Shown one piece after another: positions 47,616 through 56,137 of a stretch of 64,000 nt of DNA. Under the pieces are notes generated by a model. It was not told the DNA's origin and made no database searches. It saw only the letters and a program-made list of their open reading frames with translations. A program made the translations under genes and the position numbers. The stretch is from Sulfuritalea sp. (GTDB lineage: Bacteria; Pseudomonadota; Gammaproteobacteria; Burkholderiales; Rhodocyclaceae), in NCBI GenBank assembly GCA_016716965.1, contig JADJUP010000029.1, forward strand, positions 97,242-161,241. Reading direction: 5' to 3'. Every line of letters begins with the position of its first letter. Positions within the stretch are counted from its first letter, which is position 1.

Positions 47616-48725
47616 TCAGCCCTGGCCCGGCGCCCTGGCCGCAATCTTCGGCGTCGGGCAATCGACGTCGGCGCACTGGGCGCGATGGCGCAAGGCGGCG
47701 TCGATCAGCACCAGGGCCAGCATCGCCTCGGCGATCGGCGTGGCGCGTATGCCGACGCAGGGATCGTGACGGCCCAGCGTTGCGATCTCGGTCGCGTCGC
47801 CGGCGACATTGATGGTCCGCCGCGGCAGGCGGATGCTGGAGGTCGGCTTGACCGCGATCCGCGCGACGACGTCCTGCCCGGTGGAAATGCCGCCCAGCAC
47901 GCCGCCGGCGTTGTTGCCGAGGAAGCCCTGCGGCGTCAGTTCGTCGCCGTGTTCGCTGCCCTTCTGCGTCACCGAGCGGAAACCGGCGCCGATCTCGACG
48001 CCCTTGACGGCATTGATACCCATCATGGCGTAGGCGATGTCTGCGTCGAGCCGGTCGTACACCGGATCGCCCCAGCCCACGGGCACGCCGCGCGCGATGA
48101 CGGTGACCTCGGCACCCACCGAATCGCCCGACTTGCGCAGGGCGTCCATGTAGGCTTCGAGTTCGGCGACGATGCCGGCATCCGGCGCGAAGAAGGGGTT
48201 GCCGTCGATCGCGGATTCGTCGGTGAAGGGAATGTCGATTTCGCCCAGGCGGCTCATCCAGGCACGCACCGTGACGCCGTAACGCTCATTCAGCCACTTG
48301 CGGGCGATGGCGCCGGCGGCGACGCGCACGGCCGTCTCTCGCGCCGAGGAGCGGCCGCCGCCGCGATGGTCGCGGATGCCGTACTTCTGCCAGTAGGTGT
48401 AGTCGGCATGGCCGGGGCGGAATTTCTGCGCGATGTCGCCGTAATCCTTGCTGCGCTGGTCCTCGTTGCGGATCAGCAGCGCGATCGGCGTCCCGGTGGT
48501 GCGCCCCTCGAAGACGCCGGAGAGGATCTCGACGGTGTCGGATTCGCGACGCTGCGTGACGTGGCGCGAAGTACCCGGCTTGCGCCGGTCGAGCTCATGC
48601 TGGATGTCGGCGGCAGTGAGTTCCATGCCCGGCGGGCAGCCGTCGACCACGCAGCCGATAGCCGGCCCGTGGGATTCGCCAAAGGATGTGACGCAGAACA
48701 GCGAACCGAAGGTATTGCCGGCCAT
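47616..48725 (-). CDS. aroC: Chorismate synthase
   Basis: This FMN-dependent lyase makes chorismate from EPSP in the last shikimate step. The 369-residue product has the signatures GESHGPAIGCVVDGCPPG, DYTYWQKYGIRDHRGGGRSS and ARETAVRVAAGAIARKWL. The C-terminal RADPT-like motif is RHDPCVGIRATPIAEAM. No strong Shine-Dalgarno is seen before the ATG. It supplies precursor to the trp genes elsewhere in the window. Confidence 0.97.
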   Translation of the reverse strand: MAGNTFGSLFCVTSFGESHGPAIGCVVDGCPPGMELTAADIQHELDRRKPGTSRHVTQRRESDTVEILSGVFEGRTTGTPIALLIRNEDQRSKDYGDIAQKFRPGHADYTYWQKYGIRDHRGGGRSSARETAVRVAAGAIARKWLNERYGVTVRAWMSRLGEIDIPFTDESAIDGNPFFAPDAGIVAELEAYMDALRKSGDSVGAEVTVIARGVPVGWGDPVYDRLDADIAYAMMGINAVKGVEIGAGFRSVTQKGSEHGDELTPQGFLGNNAGGVLGGISTGQDVVARIAVKPTSSIRLPRRTINVAGDATEIATLGRHDPCVGIRATPIAEAMLALVLIDAALRHRAQCADVDCPTPKIAARAPGQG

Positions 48726-48769
48726 GGAATAGATTCAGACTACGAAAAGAACTGCGGATCAGCGAAGGA

Positions 48770-49093
48770 TCAACGCTCCAGAAGGGCTAGCTTGCCCTCC
48801 TTCTTGAGCCATTCGTCGGCGTCGGCCGGCGGCTCCTTGCGCTCGATGATCACCGGCCACTGCTTGGCCAGTTCGGCATTCAGCGCAGTGAAATGCTCCT
48901 GCCCCTTGGGCACGTCGTCCTCGGCGAAGATGGCTTCGGCCGGACATTCGGCTACGCACAGGGTGCAGTCGATGCATTCCTCGGGATCGATGACAAGGAA
49001 GTTCGGCCCCTCGTGGAAGCAATCCACGGGGCAAACATCCACGCAATCGGTGTATTTGCATTTGATGCAGGATTCGGTGACGACGTAGGTCAT
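48770..49093 (-). CDS. fdxA: 7Fe ferredoxin (FdxA type)
   Basis: This small electron carrier of 107 residues begins MTYVVTESCIKCKYTDCVDV. Cysteines for a [3Fe-4S] and a [4Fe-4S] cluster are in CIKCKYTDCVDVCPVDC and CIDCTLCVAECP. The C-terminal extension of about 40 residues is typical of the Azotobacter FdI class. GGAG lies eight bases before the ATG. It is divergent from trxA. Confidence 0.93.
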   Translation of the reverse strand: MTYVVTESCIKCKYTDCVDVCPVDCFHEGPNFLVIDPEECIDCTLCVAECPAEAIFAEDDVPKGQEHFTALNAELAKQWPVIIERKEPPADADEWLKKEGKLALLER

Positions 49094-49273
49094 GTTCGGG
49101 CTCCGTATTCGTCGGACAATTTACCATTGCCGTGCCCGCTTGGCGCACGGCGGCGTTCGCCATTACGGGTTTTTTTTGCTAGCATTCATACCCGCAAGCG
49201 AAGCAGGCCTTGCAACCCATCGCGCCATCCGGCTGCCAATGCCCCACGCGGCGCGCAACCCCCCGAGGAATCC

Positions 49274-49600
49274 ATGAGCGAACACATTCACCACGTTACC
49301 GACAGTACTTTCAAGGCCGAGGTTCTCGACTCCGCCGTGCCGACCCTGGTCGACTTCTGGGCCGAATGGTGCGGCCCCTGCAAGATGATCGCCCCGATTC
49401 TCGACGAGGTCGCGAAGGACTACTCCGGCAAACTGCGCGTCGCCAAGCTCAACATCGACGACAACCCCAAGGTCCCCGGCGAATTCGGCATCCGCGGCAT
49501 TCCGACCCTGCTGCTGTTCAAGGGCGGCGCAGTCGAGGCGCAAAAAGTCGGCGCCCTCTCCAAATCGCAACTTACGGCCTTCATTGACAGCAATCTCTGA
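49274..49600 (+). CDS. trxA: Thioredoxin
   Basis: This general cytoplasmic disulphide reductase has 108 residues. The active site is WCGPC in LVDFWAEWCGPCKMIAPIL and the cis-Pro loop is IRGIPTLLLFKGG. GAGGAA lies before the ATG at 49274. It is directly upstream of rho, as in E. coli. An eight-T run upstream (about 49169-49177) and TAGCAT (49180-49185) hint at a promoter without a good -35. Confidence 0.96.
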   Translation: MSEHIHHVTDSTFKAEVLDSAVPTLVDFWAEWCGPCKMIAPILDEVAKDYSGKLRVAKLNIDDNPKVPGEFGIRGIPTLLLFKGGAVEAQKVGALSKSQLTAFIDSNL

Positions 49601-49613
49601 TCCCGTTACATTT

Positions 49614-49638
49614 CGGCCCGGAGTCTGATTCCGGGCCG
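49614..49638 (+). promoter_or_regulatory. Stem-loop at the start of the trxA-rho spacer
   Basis: CGGCCCGGA (49614-49622) and TCCGGGCCG (49630-49638) form a perfect 9-bp stem with a seven-base loop, 13 bases after the trxA stop. No T-tract follows, so it is more likely an mRNA-end stabiliser or part of a Rho-controlled leader than an intrinsic terminator. Confidence 0.5.
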
Positions 49639-49774
49639 CTGCAGCAGTTGCATCCGGCGCCCAAGCCGTTCCACCGCCGAATCGATTCTCCCCCTGTCCG
49701 AATTCATTCCTGAATTCACCCCCGAGATTCCCCTGTTCCGGCGCATTACGCCGGCATCCCTGCACAGGTAGTCC

Positions 49775-51034
49775 ATGCATCTATCCGAGCTCAAAGCCCA
49801 TCATGTCAGCCAGTTGCTGGAGATGGCGGCAGCCAACAACATCGAAGGCGCCAATCGACTGCGCAAGCAGGAACTGATCTACGCCCTGCTGAAAAACCAG
49901 GGCAAGAAGGGCGAAACCATCTTCGGCGATGGCGTGCTCGAAATCCTGCCCGACGGCTTTGGCTTCCTGCGTGCGCCCGAGGAGTCCTACCTCGCCAGCA
50001 CCGACGACATCTATATCAGCCCCAGCCAGGTACGCCGCTTCAACCTGCGTTCCGGCGACACCATCGAAGGCGAGATCCGCTCGCCCAAGGAAGGCGAGCG
50101 CTACTTCGCCCTGGTCAAGGTCGACCGCGTCAATGGCGAATCGCCGGAAGCCTCCAAGCACAAGATCCTGTTCGAAAACCTCACCCCGCTGCACCCGACG
50201 GTGCACATGCTGCTGGAACGCGAGACGCGCAGCGAGGAGAACATCACCAGCCGCGTGATCGACATGATCGCGCCCATCGGCAAGGGCCAGCGCGGACTCA
50301 TCGTGTCGCCGCCGAAGGCCGGCAAGACCGTGCTGATGCAGCACGTCGCCCACGCCATCACCACCAACCATCCCGACGTGACGCTGATCGTGCTGCTGAT
50401 CGACGAACGTCCCGAGGAAGTCACGGAAATGACCCGCACCGTCAAGGGCGAGGTCATCGCCTCGACCTTCGACGAACCGGCCACGCGCCACGTGCAGGTC
50501 GCGGAAATGGTCATCGAGAAGGCCAAGCGCCTGGTCGAACACAAGCGCGACGTGGTCATCCTGCTCGACTCGATCACCCGCCTGGCGCGCGCCTACAACA
50601 CCGTGCAGCCGGCCTCCGGCAAAGTGCTGACCGGCGGCGTGGACGCCAACGCCCTGCAAAAGCCCAAGCGCTTCTTCGGCGCCGCGCGCAACGTCGAGGA
50701 AGGCGGCTCGCTGACCATCATCGCCACGGCGCTGATCGAAACCGGATCGCGCATGGACGACGTGATCTACGAAGAGTTCAAGGGCACCGGCAACATGGAA
50801 ATCCACCTCGACCGCAAGATGGCCGAGAAGCGGGTCTATCCGGCGATCAACGTCAATCGCTCCGGCACCCGCCGCGAGGAACTGCTGCTCGTCCCCGCCG
50901 TGCTGCAAAAAATGTGGGTCCTGCGCAAGTTGCTGTACAACATGGATGACATGGAAGCCATGGAGTTCCTGCTGGACAAGGTCAAGGCCACCAAGAACAA
51001 CGGCGAATTCTTCGACGCCATGCGCCAGCGCTGA
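49775..51034 (+). CDS. rho: Transcription termination factor Rho
   Basis: This hexameric RNA helicase has 419 residues. The N-terminal RNA-binding region has GDGVLEILPDGFGFLR and a primary site with YISPSQVRRFNLRSGD. Walker A is PPKAGKTVLMQ, Walker B VILLDSITRLARAYN, and the Q and R loops lie in PKRFFGAARNVEEGGSLT. Rho commonly controls its own transcription through its leader; the 174-base leader here begins with a strong hairpin. Confidence 0.97.
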   Translation: MHLSELKAHHVSQLLEMAAANNIEGANRLRKQELIYALLKNQGKKGETIFGDGVLEILPDGFGFLRAPEESYLASTDDIYISPSQVRRFNLRSGDTIEGEIRSPKEGERYFALVKVDRVNGESPEASKHKILFENLTPLHPTVHMLLERETRSEENITSRVIDMIAPIGKGQRGLIVSPPKAGKTVLMQHVAHAITTNHPDVTLIVLLIDERPEEVTEMTRTVKGEVIASTFDEPATRHVQVAEMVIEKAKRLVEHKRDVVILLDSITRLARAYNTVQPASGKVLTGGVDANALQKPKRFFGAARNVEEGGSLTIIATALIETGSRMDDVIYEEFKGTGNMEIHLDRKMAEKRVYPAINVNRSGTRREELLLVPAVLQKMWVLRKLLYNMDDMEAMEFLLDKVKATKNNGEFFDAMRQR

Positions 51035-51063
51035 TTGCGCATCACGGCAAATTAGCGGATAAT
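51035..51063 (+). promoter_or_regulatory. Putative rpmE promoter
   Basis: TTGCGC (51035-51040) begins one base after the rho stop codon and GATAAT (51058-51063) follows after exactly 17 bases. This would allow rpmE transcription independent of rho, with a leader of about 50 bases. Confidence 0.6.
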
Positions 51064-51123
51064 GCGCGGCTCTGTCGGTTCGCCAAACCCACGAATCGCG
51101 CTTGATCCTGAAAGGAAAACTCC

Positions 51124-51333
51124 ATGAAAACCGGCATCCACCCGAATTACGCCGAAATTGAAGTCACCTGCAGCTGTGGCAACAAATTCAGCACCCGTTC
51201 CACCAGCGGCAAGCCGCTGCACATCGAAGTCTGCTCCGCCTGCCATCCGTTCTATACCGGCAAGCAGAAGATCGTCGACACCGCGGGCCGCGTCGAGCGC
51301 TTCCGCCAGAAATACAGCAAGAAGGCGGCCTGA
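51124..51333 (+). CDS. rpmE: 50S ribosomal protein L31 (zinc-binding form)
   Basis: This 69-residue ribosomal protein starts MKTGIHPNYAEIEVTCSCGN. The zinc ligands are two pairs of cysteines, CSC and CSAC, so this is the C+ form rather than the zinc-free paralogue. GAAAGGAAAA lies before the ATG. It has its own putative promoter and a strong terminator. Confidence 0.96.
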   Translation: MKTGIHPNYAEIEVTCSCGNKFSTRSTSGKPLHIEVCSACHPFYTGKQKIVDTAGRVERFRQKYSKKAA

Positions 51334-51358
51334 GTCCCGCTCAGCCCTGCGTTACGCC

Positions 51359-51388
51359 AAAAAGGCAGCCCACCGGGCTGCCTTTTTT
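51359..51388 (+). terminator. Rho-independent terminator of rpmE
   Basis: GGCAGCCC (51364-51371) pairs perfectly with GGGCTGCC (51375-51382) around the loop ACC, followed by six T residues. Five A residues on the left pair with the T run. This is the clearest intrinsic terminator in the window. Confidence 0.92.
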
Positions 51389-51448
51389 GTCTCTGTGAAT
51401 GCAATGCGGGGACAGAATCCAAGAATCGTGTGCTGGTAAGCTCCCATC

Positions 51449-53056
51449 GTGCCTGACCTGATCGACCGCCAACCCGGCTCCGCACCGAAACCGGCGCGCT
51501 ACGGCGCGCTGCTGCTGTGCGCCATCTGGCTGCTGGCGGGAACCGTCGGCCACGACCCCTGGAAGACCGATGACGCGCTGCACCTCGGCGTCGCCTTCGG
51601 CATGTCCGGCGGCGACTGGCTGGTGCCGCGCATCGCCGGCGATCCATGGCTGGTCACTCCACCGCTCTACCACTGGGTCGCCGCCATCTGCGGCAAGGCA
51701 CTGGGATGGCTGCTGCCCTGGCATGACGGAGCGCGCCTCGCGTCGGCGCTGTTCGGCGCGCTCATGCTGCTGGCACTGTCGCGCACCGCGCAAGCGCTGC
51801 ATGGCGGTAGCGCCGCGCTCGCCGCGCCGCTGCTGGCCATCGGTACGCTCGGCCTTCTGGTGCCGCTGCACGAAGCGCAGCCGGCAGTGGCCGGCCTCAC
51901 CGGCTTCGCCCTCAGCCTGTGGGGACTGACACTCTGGCAACGACAGGCGCAGGCCGGGGGAGCGCTGTTCGGCCTCGGGCTGGCCGTGAGTTTCCTCGGC
52001 AGCGGCGTGAACGGCATGGCGATCGGCCTCGTCACCGGCCTGCTGCTGTTGCTGCATCCGGCCTGGCGCACGCGCGACAGCCTGCTGGCCTGGCCGGCGG
52101 CGGCCGTCGCGGTCCTCGCGCTGAGCGTCCCCTGGCCACTGCTGCTCTGGCAGCAAAGCCCGGTCCTTTTCGACATCTGGTGGACCGCCGAATTGGCGAG
52201 TTTCACGCCGCCCGGCGGCTTCTCCCGCAACCACCTCGAACTCCTGGCCTGGGCCGCGTGGCCGGTGCTGCCGCTGGCGCTTTGGAGCCTCTGGCTGGAA
52301 CGCCGCCGGCCCTTCGCGGCGCATACATTCCTGCTGCTGGTGGCGACGCTGGCGGGGCTGGCGACCTATGCCATCGACACGCCCAAGCCGACCGCACTGT
52401 TGCCGAGCCTGGTGCCGCTGACCCTGCTCGGTGCCGCCTGCGCCGGACGCCTGCGGCGCGGCGCGGCGAACGCCTTCGACTGGTTCGGCATGATGACCTT
52501 CACCCTGGTCGCCGGCCTGATCTGGCTGGGCGGCATCGCCATGCTGACCGGCGAACCGGAACGCGTGGCCAAGAATTTCAGCAAGCCCGCGCCCGGCTTC
52601 GTCGCCGACGCCTCGCCGCTGGTGATCCTGCTGGCGATCGCCGTCAGCGTCGCCTGGATCGCCGTCATGCTGCGCACGCCGCGCTCGCCGTGGCGCGCCG
52701 CCGCGCGCTGGAGCGTGGGCCTGACCACGATGTGGGTGCTGCTGACGCTGCTCTGGCTGCCGTGGATCGACTACGGCAAGACCTACCGTAGCGTCAGCGC
52801 CGACTTTCGCCAGACGCTGGGCAAGCACCCCGGCTGCATCGCGCGGCGCGGCCTCGGCCTGGCGCAGCGCGCCTCGCTCGATTACTTCAACGGCATTCGC
52901 ACCGTCGGAAGCAGCCATGCCAGGGACTGCCGCTACCTGATCGTGCAGACCTCGCCGCGCGCCGACAAGGACATCGAGGGCTGGACGCTGCTGCGGGACG
53001 CTTCGCGCCCGGGCGACAAGGGCGAACGGCTGCGGCTGTACCGCCGCGCCGGCTAG
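51449..53056 (+). CDS. ArnT/PMT-like glycosyltransferase family 39 membrane protein
   Basis: This 535-residue polytopic inner-membrane protein has about 11-12 hydrophobic segments. The first periplasmic loop has DPWKTDDALHLGVAFGMS and GDWLVPRIAGDPWLVTPPLYHW, the pattern of GT-C lipid-linked sugar transferases such as ArnT. The C-terminal periplasmic tail is small. It probably moves a sugar from undecaprenyl phosphate to an envelope acceptor such as lipid A, which cannot be identified here. The start is a GTG at 51449 with no strong ribosome site. Confidence 0.75.
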   Translation: MPDLIDRQPGSAPKPARYGALLLCAIWLLAGTVGHDPWKTDDALHLGVAFGMSGGDWLVPRIAGDPWLVTPPLYHWVAAICGKALGWLLPWHDGARLASALFGALMLLALSRTAQALHGGSAALAAPLLAIGTLGLLVPLHEAQPAVAGLTGFALSLWGLTLWQRQAQAGGALFGLGLAVSFLGSGVNGMAIGLVTGLLLLLHPAWRTRDSLLAWPAAAVAVLALSVPWPLLLWQQSPVLFDIWWTAELASFTPPGGFSRNHLELLAWAAWPVLPLALWSLWLERRRPFAAHTFLLLVATLAGLATYAIDTPKPTALLPSLVPLTLLGAACAGRLRRGAANAFDWFGMMTFTLVAGLIWLGGIAMLTGEPERVAKNFSKPAPGFVADASPLVILLAIAVSVAWIAVMLRTPRSPWRAAARWSVGLTTMWVLLTLLWLPWIDYGKTYRSVSADFRQTLGKHPGCIARRGLGLAQRASLDYFNGIRTVGSSHARDCRYLIVQTSPRADKDIEGWTLLRDASRPGDKGERLRLYRRAG

Positions 53057-53602
53057 TCAAAGCTTCAGAAAATGCTCGCGGTAATACTTCAGCTCCTCGA
53101 TCGACTCGAGGATGTCCGCCAGCGCCTCGTGCTTGCCATGCTTTTTCAGGCCCTTCGCGATTTCGGGTTTCCAGCGCTTGCACAGTTCCTTGAGCGTGGA
53201 CACGTCGAGGTTGCGATAGTGGAACCAGTCCTCCAGCTTCGGCATGTATCGGGCGAGGAAGCGCCGGTCCTGGCAGATCGAGTTGCCGCACATCGGCGTG
53301 GTCGACTTGGGCACATGGCGGCGCAGGAACTCCAGCGCCTGCTCCTCGACCTGCGCCTCGGTCAGGATCGAAGACTTGACCCGCGCCGTCAGCCCGGACT
53401 TGCCGTGGGTGCCGCGATTCCATTCATCCATGCGATCCAGCACCTCGTCCGGCTGATGCACGACCCAGACCGGCGCCTCGGCGACGATGTCGAGGTTGGA
53501 GTTGGTGACCACCAGCGCCACCTCGATGATGCGGTCGCTGTCGGGAAGCAGTCCGGTCATTTCCATGTCCAGCCAGACGAGCGCGTTCTGATCCTGTGCC
53601 AT
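53057..53602 (-). CDS. orn: Oligoribonuclease
   Basis: This DEDDh 3'-5' exonuclease degrades very short RNAs and pGpG. The 181-residue product starts MAQDQNALVWLDMEMTGLLP, with the first acidic pair in LDMEMTG, and has PMCGNSICQDRRFLARYMP, NLDVSTLKELCKRW and the terminal catalytic region KHEALADILESIEELKYYR. Family homology starts at the ATG at 53602, not at the longer frame to 53665. Its stop directly abuts that of the glycosyltransferase. Confidence 0.96.
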   Translation of the reverse strand: MAQDQNALVWLDMEMTGLLPDSDRIIEVALVVTNSNLDIVAEAPVWVVHQPDEVLDRMDEWNRGTHGKSGLTARVKSSILTEAQVEEQALEFLRRHVPKSTTPMCGNSICQDRRFLARYMPKLEDWFHYRNLDVSTLKELCKRWKPEIAKGLKKHGKHEALADILESIEELKYYREHFLKL

Positions 53603-53658
53603 AATTTTCCAATGCCGTTGCCGGAATCGCGGCATTCTCGCACAGCCCCCGCCCGCCC

Positions 53659-54903
53659 ATGACACCGTCCCAATTCACGCTGGTCTTCCTCGCCGCCCTC
53701 GCCCTGTCGACTGCCCTGCGCCTGTGGCTCGACCTGCGCCACATGCGCCACGTCGCCGCCCATCGCGACCGGGTGCCGGCGGATTTCTTCGGCCGCATCG
53801 AACTCGTCGACCATCGCAAGGCCGCCGACTACACCGCCGCCAAGCTGCGCCTGGGCTTCATCGAGATCGCCATCGATACCCTGCTGCTGCTCGTCTTTAC
53901 CCTCGGTGGCGGGCTGGCGCTGATCGACGCGACGCTGCGCGACATGCTTGGAGGCGGCCATCTGCAGGGCCTGGCGCTGTTCGCCACGGTGGCCGTGATC
54001 GGCTTCGTCGTCGGTCTGCCCGGCAGCTTGTACCGTACCTTCGGCATCGAGGCGCGATTCGGTTTCAACAAGCTGACCCTGCCGCTATGGTTCGCCGACC
54101 TGGCCAAGGGCGCCACGCTCACGGTGCTGGTTGGCGGCTCGTTGCTCTACGCCGTGCTCTGGCTGATGGACGCCATGGGCCGCCACTGGTGGTTCTATGT
54201 CTGGCTGGTGTGGCTGGGCACAAATTTGCTGCTGCTCTTCCTCTACCCGACCGTCATCGCGCCGCTGTTCAACAAGTTCACCCCGCTCGAGGATGCCTCG
54301 CTCAAGCAGCGCATCGAGGCCCTGCTGGAGCGCTGCGGATTCGCCAGCTCCGGCCTGTTCGTGATGGACGGCTCGAAGCGCTCGGCCCACGGCAACGCCT
54401 ACTTCACCGGCTTCGGCCGCGCCAAGCGCATCGTCTTCTTCGACACCCTGCTGGAAAAGCTCGCGCCGCAGGAAATCGAAGCCGTGCTGGCGCACGAACT
54501 CGGCCACTTCCGCCACAAGCACGTGGTCAAGCGCATCGCCCTGATGGGCGTGATGAGTCTTGCCTTCCTCTGGCTGCTCGGACAACTCCTCGGTCAGCCC
54601 TGGTTCTTCGAAGGCCTGGGAGTCGGCGCCGGCAGTACGGCGCTCGGCCTGTTGCTGTTCTCCATGGTGCTGCCGGTCTTCCTCTTTCCGCTGGCGCCGC
54701 TGACCTCCGCCCTGTCGCGCAAGCACGAGTACGAAGCCGATGCCTATGCCGCGAAGCAGACCGCCGCCGCCGACCTGATCGCCGCGCTGGTCAAGCTCTA
54801 TCGCGACAACGCCGCGACCCTGACGCCCGATCCGCTGCATTCGCTGTTCCACGACTCCCACCCCCCCGCCAGCCAGCGCATCGCGCGGCTGCACCACGCA
54901 TGA
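53659..54903 (+). CDS. M48 family (Ste24/CAAX protease-like) zinc metallopeptidase
   Basis: This integral membrane peptidase of 414 residues has several TM segments and the zinc motif HELGH in VLAHELGHFRHKHVV. The third ligand Glu is in SRKHEYEADAYAAK, and the C-terminus ends HDSHPPASQRIARLHHA. Ste24-type members cleave membrane or lipidated proteins, and the bacterial substrate is not known. It is divergent from orn and is followed after ten bases by the pterin dehydratase. Confidence 0.9.
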   Translation: MTPSQFTLVFLAALALSTALRLWLDLRHMRHVAAHRDRVPADFFGRIELVDHRKAADYTAAKLRLGFIEIAIDTLLLLVFTLGGGLALIDATLRDMLGGGHLQGLALFATVAVIGFVVGLPGSLYRTFGIEARFGFNKLTLPLWFADLAKGATLTVLVGGSLLYAVLWLMDAMGRHWWFYVWLVWLGTNLLLLFLYPTVIAPLFNKFTPLEDASLKQRIEALLERCGFASSGLFVMDGSKRSAHGNAYFTGFGRAKRIVFFDTLLEKLAPQEIEAVLAHELGHFRHKHVVKRIALMGVMSLAFLWLLGQLLGQPWFFEGLGVGAGSTALGLLLFSMVLPVFLFPLAPLTSALSRKHEYEADAYAAKQTAAADLIAALVKLYRDNAATLTPDPLHSLFHDSHPPASQRIARLHHA

Positions 54904-54913
54904 GGAAAACATC

Positions 54914-55252
54914 ATGACCATGGTCTGCGATCTCTCCAAGGGCAAGTGCAAGCCCTGCGAAGGCGGCGTGCCGCCGCTTGCCGACTTCGAGGCCGCCGCA
55001 TTGCTGGCCACGCTGGAAGGCTGGCAGCGCCAGGGCACCATCATTTCCAAAACCTACAAATTCAAGAACTATTACGAAACCATGGCCTTCGTCAACGCCA
55101 CGGCCTGGATCTCGCACCGCGAGGACCACCATCCCGACCTCGCCGTCGGCTGGGGCCAGTGCACCGTCAGCTACACCACGCACGCCATCGGCGGCCTGTC
55201 GGAAAACGACTTCATCTGCGCGGCCAAGATCGATGCCCTGCTCGACCTGTAA
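54914..55252 (+). CDS. phhB: Pterin-4a-carbinolamine dehydratase
   Basis: This 112-residue cytosolic enzyme recycles the pterin cofactor of aromatic hydroxylases. The active-site pattern is in ISHREDHHPDLAVGWGQCTV, with paired His, and the domain ends NDFICAAKIDALLDL. The N-terminal extension CDLSKGKCKPCEGG is common in betaproteobacterial members. GAGGAAAA precedes the ATG. No phenylalanine hydroxylase gene is in the window. Confidence 0.92.
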   Translation: MTMVCDLSKGKCKPCEGGVPPLADFEAAALLATLEGWQRQGTIISKTYKFKNYYETMAFVNATAWISHREDHHPDLAVGWGQCTVSYTTHAIGGLSENDFICAAKIDALLDL

Positions 55253-55258
55253 TCCTCG

Positions 55259-56137
55259 TTGAACGCCGCCGGCACCATCGTCGCCGCCTTCGGCCGGCAC
55301 TACGAAATCGAACTGGCCGACGGCCGCCTCGCCACCGGCTATCCGAAAGGCAAGAAAAGCCTGCTGGCGGTCGGCGATGAAGTCCAGTTGAGTCCCGATG
55401 GCCAGATCATGGGCCACACCACGCGGCGCAGCCTGCTCTATCGCAGCGACGCCTACCGGCAGAAACTGATCGCTGCCAACGCCACGCAATTGCTGCTGGT
55501 GGTCGCCACCGATCCGTCATTCTCCGACATGCTGCTCTCCCGCGCACTGGTCGCCGCCGAACATGAAGGCCTGACCACCACCATCGTGCTCAACAAGTGC
55601 GACCTCACCGCCGCGCTGCCCGCCGCCAGAAAGCTGCTGGCGCCCTACATCGCGCTCGGCTGCCGCGTCGTCGAACTCTCCGCCAAGTTCGATCCCTCGC
55701 CGCTGCTGCCGCTGCTGGCCGGCGAAAGCTCGGTACTGGTGGGGCAGTCCGGCATGGGCAAATCGACGCTGACCAATGCCCTGGTGCCCGGCGCCGCGGC
55801 ACCCACGCGCGAGCTGTCCACTGCGCTGGACAGCGGCAAGCACACCACCACCTACGCCCGCCTCTACAAGCTGCCCAATGACACCTGCCCCGGCGGCACG
55901 CTGATCGACAGCCCCGGCCTGCAGGAATTCGGCTTGAAGCACCTCACCGCCCAGGAGATCGAATACGGCTTCGCCGAGTTCCGCCCCTTCCTCGGCCAGT
56001 GCCGCTTCCGCGACTGCCAGCACGATGCGGAACCCGGATGCGCCATCAAGCAAGGCCTTGCCGAGGGCATAATTCATCCTCGCAGACTGGATCACTTCCG
56101 CCAATTCATTTCCGAATCCCGCCATGGATCGCACTGA
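55259..56137 (+). CDS. rsgA: Small ribosomal subunit biogenesis GTPase RsgA
   Basis: This circularly permuted GTPase for late 30S maturation has 292 residues. An OB fold precedes the GTPase motifs in permuted order: G4 VLNKCDL, G1 GQSGMGKST and G3 DSPGLQEFG. The zinc site is in CRFRDCQHDAEPGC. The start is a TTG at 55259, six bases after the phhB stop, since homology begins right after it. Its last 14 bases overlap the WYL regulator start. Confidence 0.93.
   Translation: MNAAGTIVAAFGRHYEIELADGRLATGYPKGKKSLLAVGDEVQLSPDGQIMGHTTRRSLLYRSDAYRQKLIAANATQLLLVVATDPSFSDMLLSRALVAAEHEGLTTTIVLNKCDLTAALPAARKLLAPYIALGCRVVELSAKFDPSPLLPLLAGESSVLVGQSGMGKSTLTNALVPGAAAPTRELSTALDSGKHTTTYARLYKLPNDTCPGGTLIDSPGLQEFGLKHLTAQEIEYGFAEFRPFLGQCRFRDCQHDAEPGCAIKQGLAEGIIHPRRLDHFRQFISESRHGSH

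Noticed and set aside
54619..54641. Repeat-like string in the M48 protease gene
   Set aside because: Four mismatches in a Gly/Ala-rich membrane loop; could arise from codon bias.
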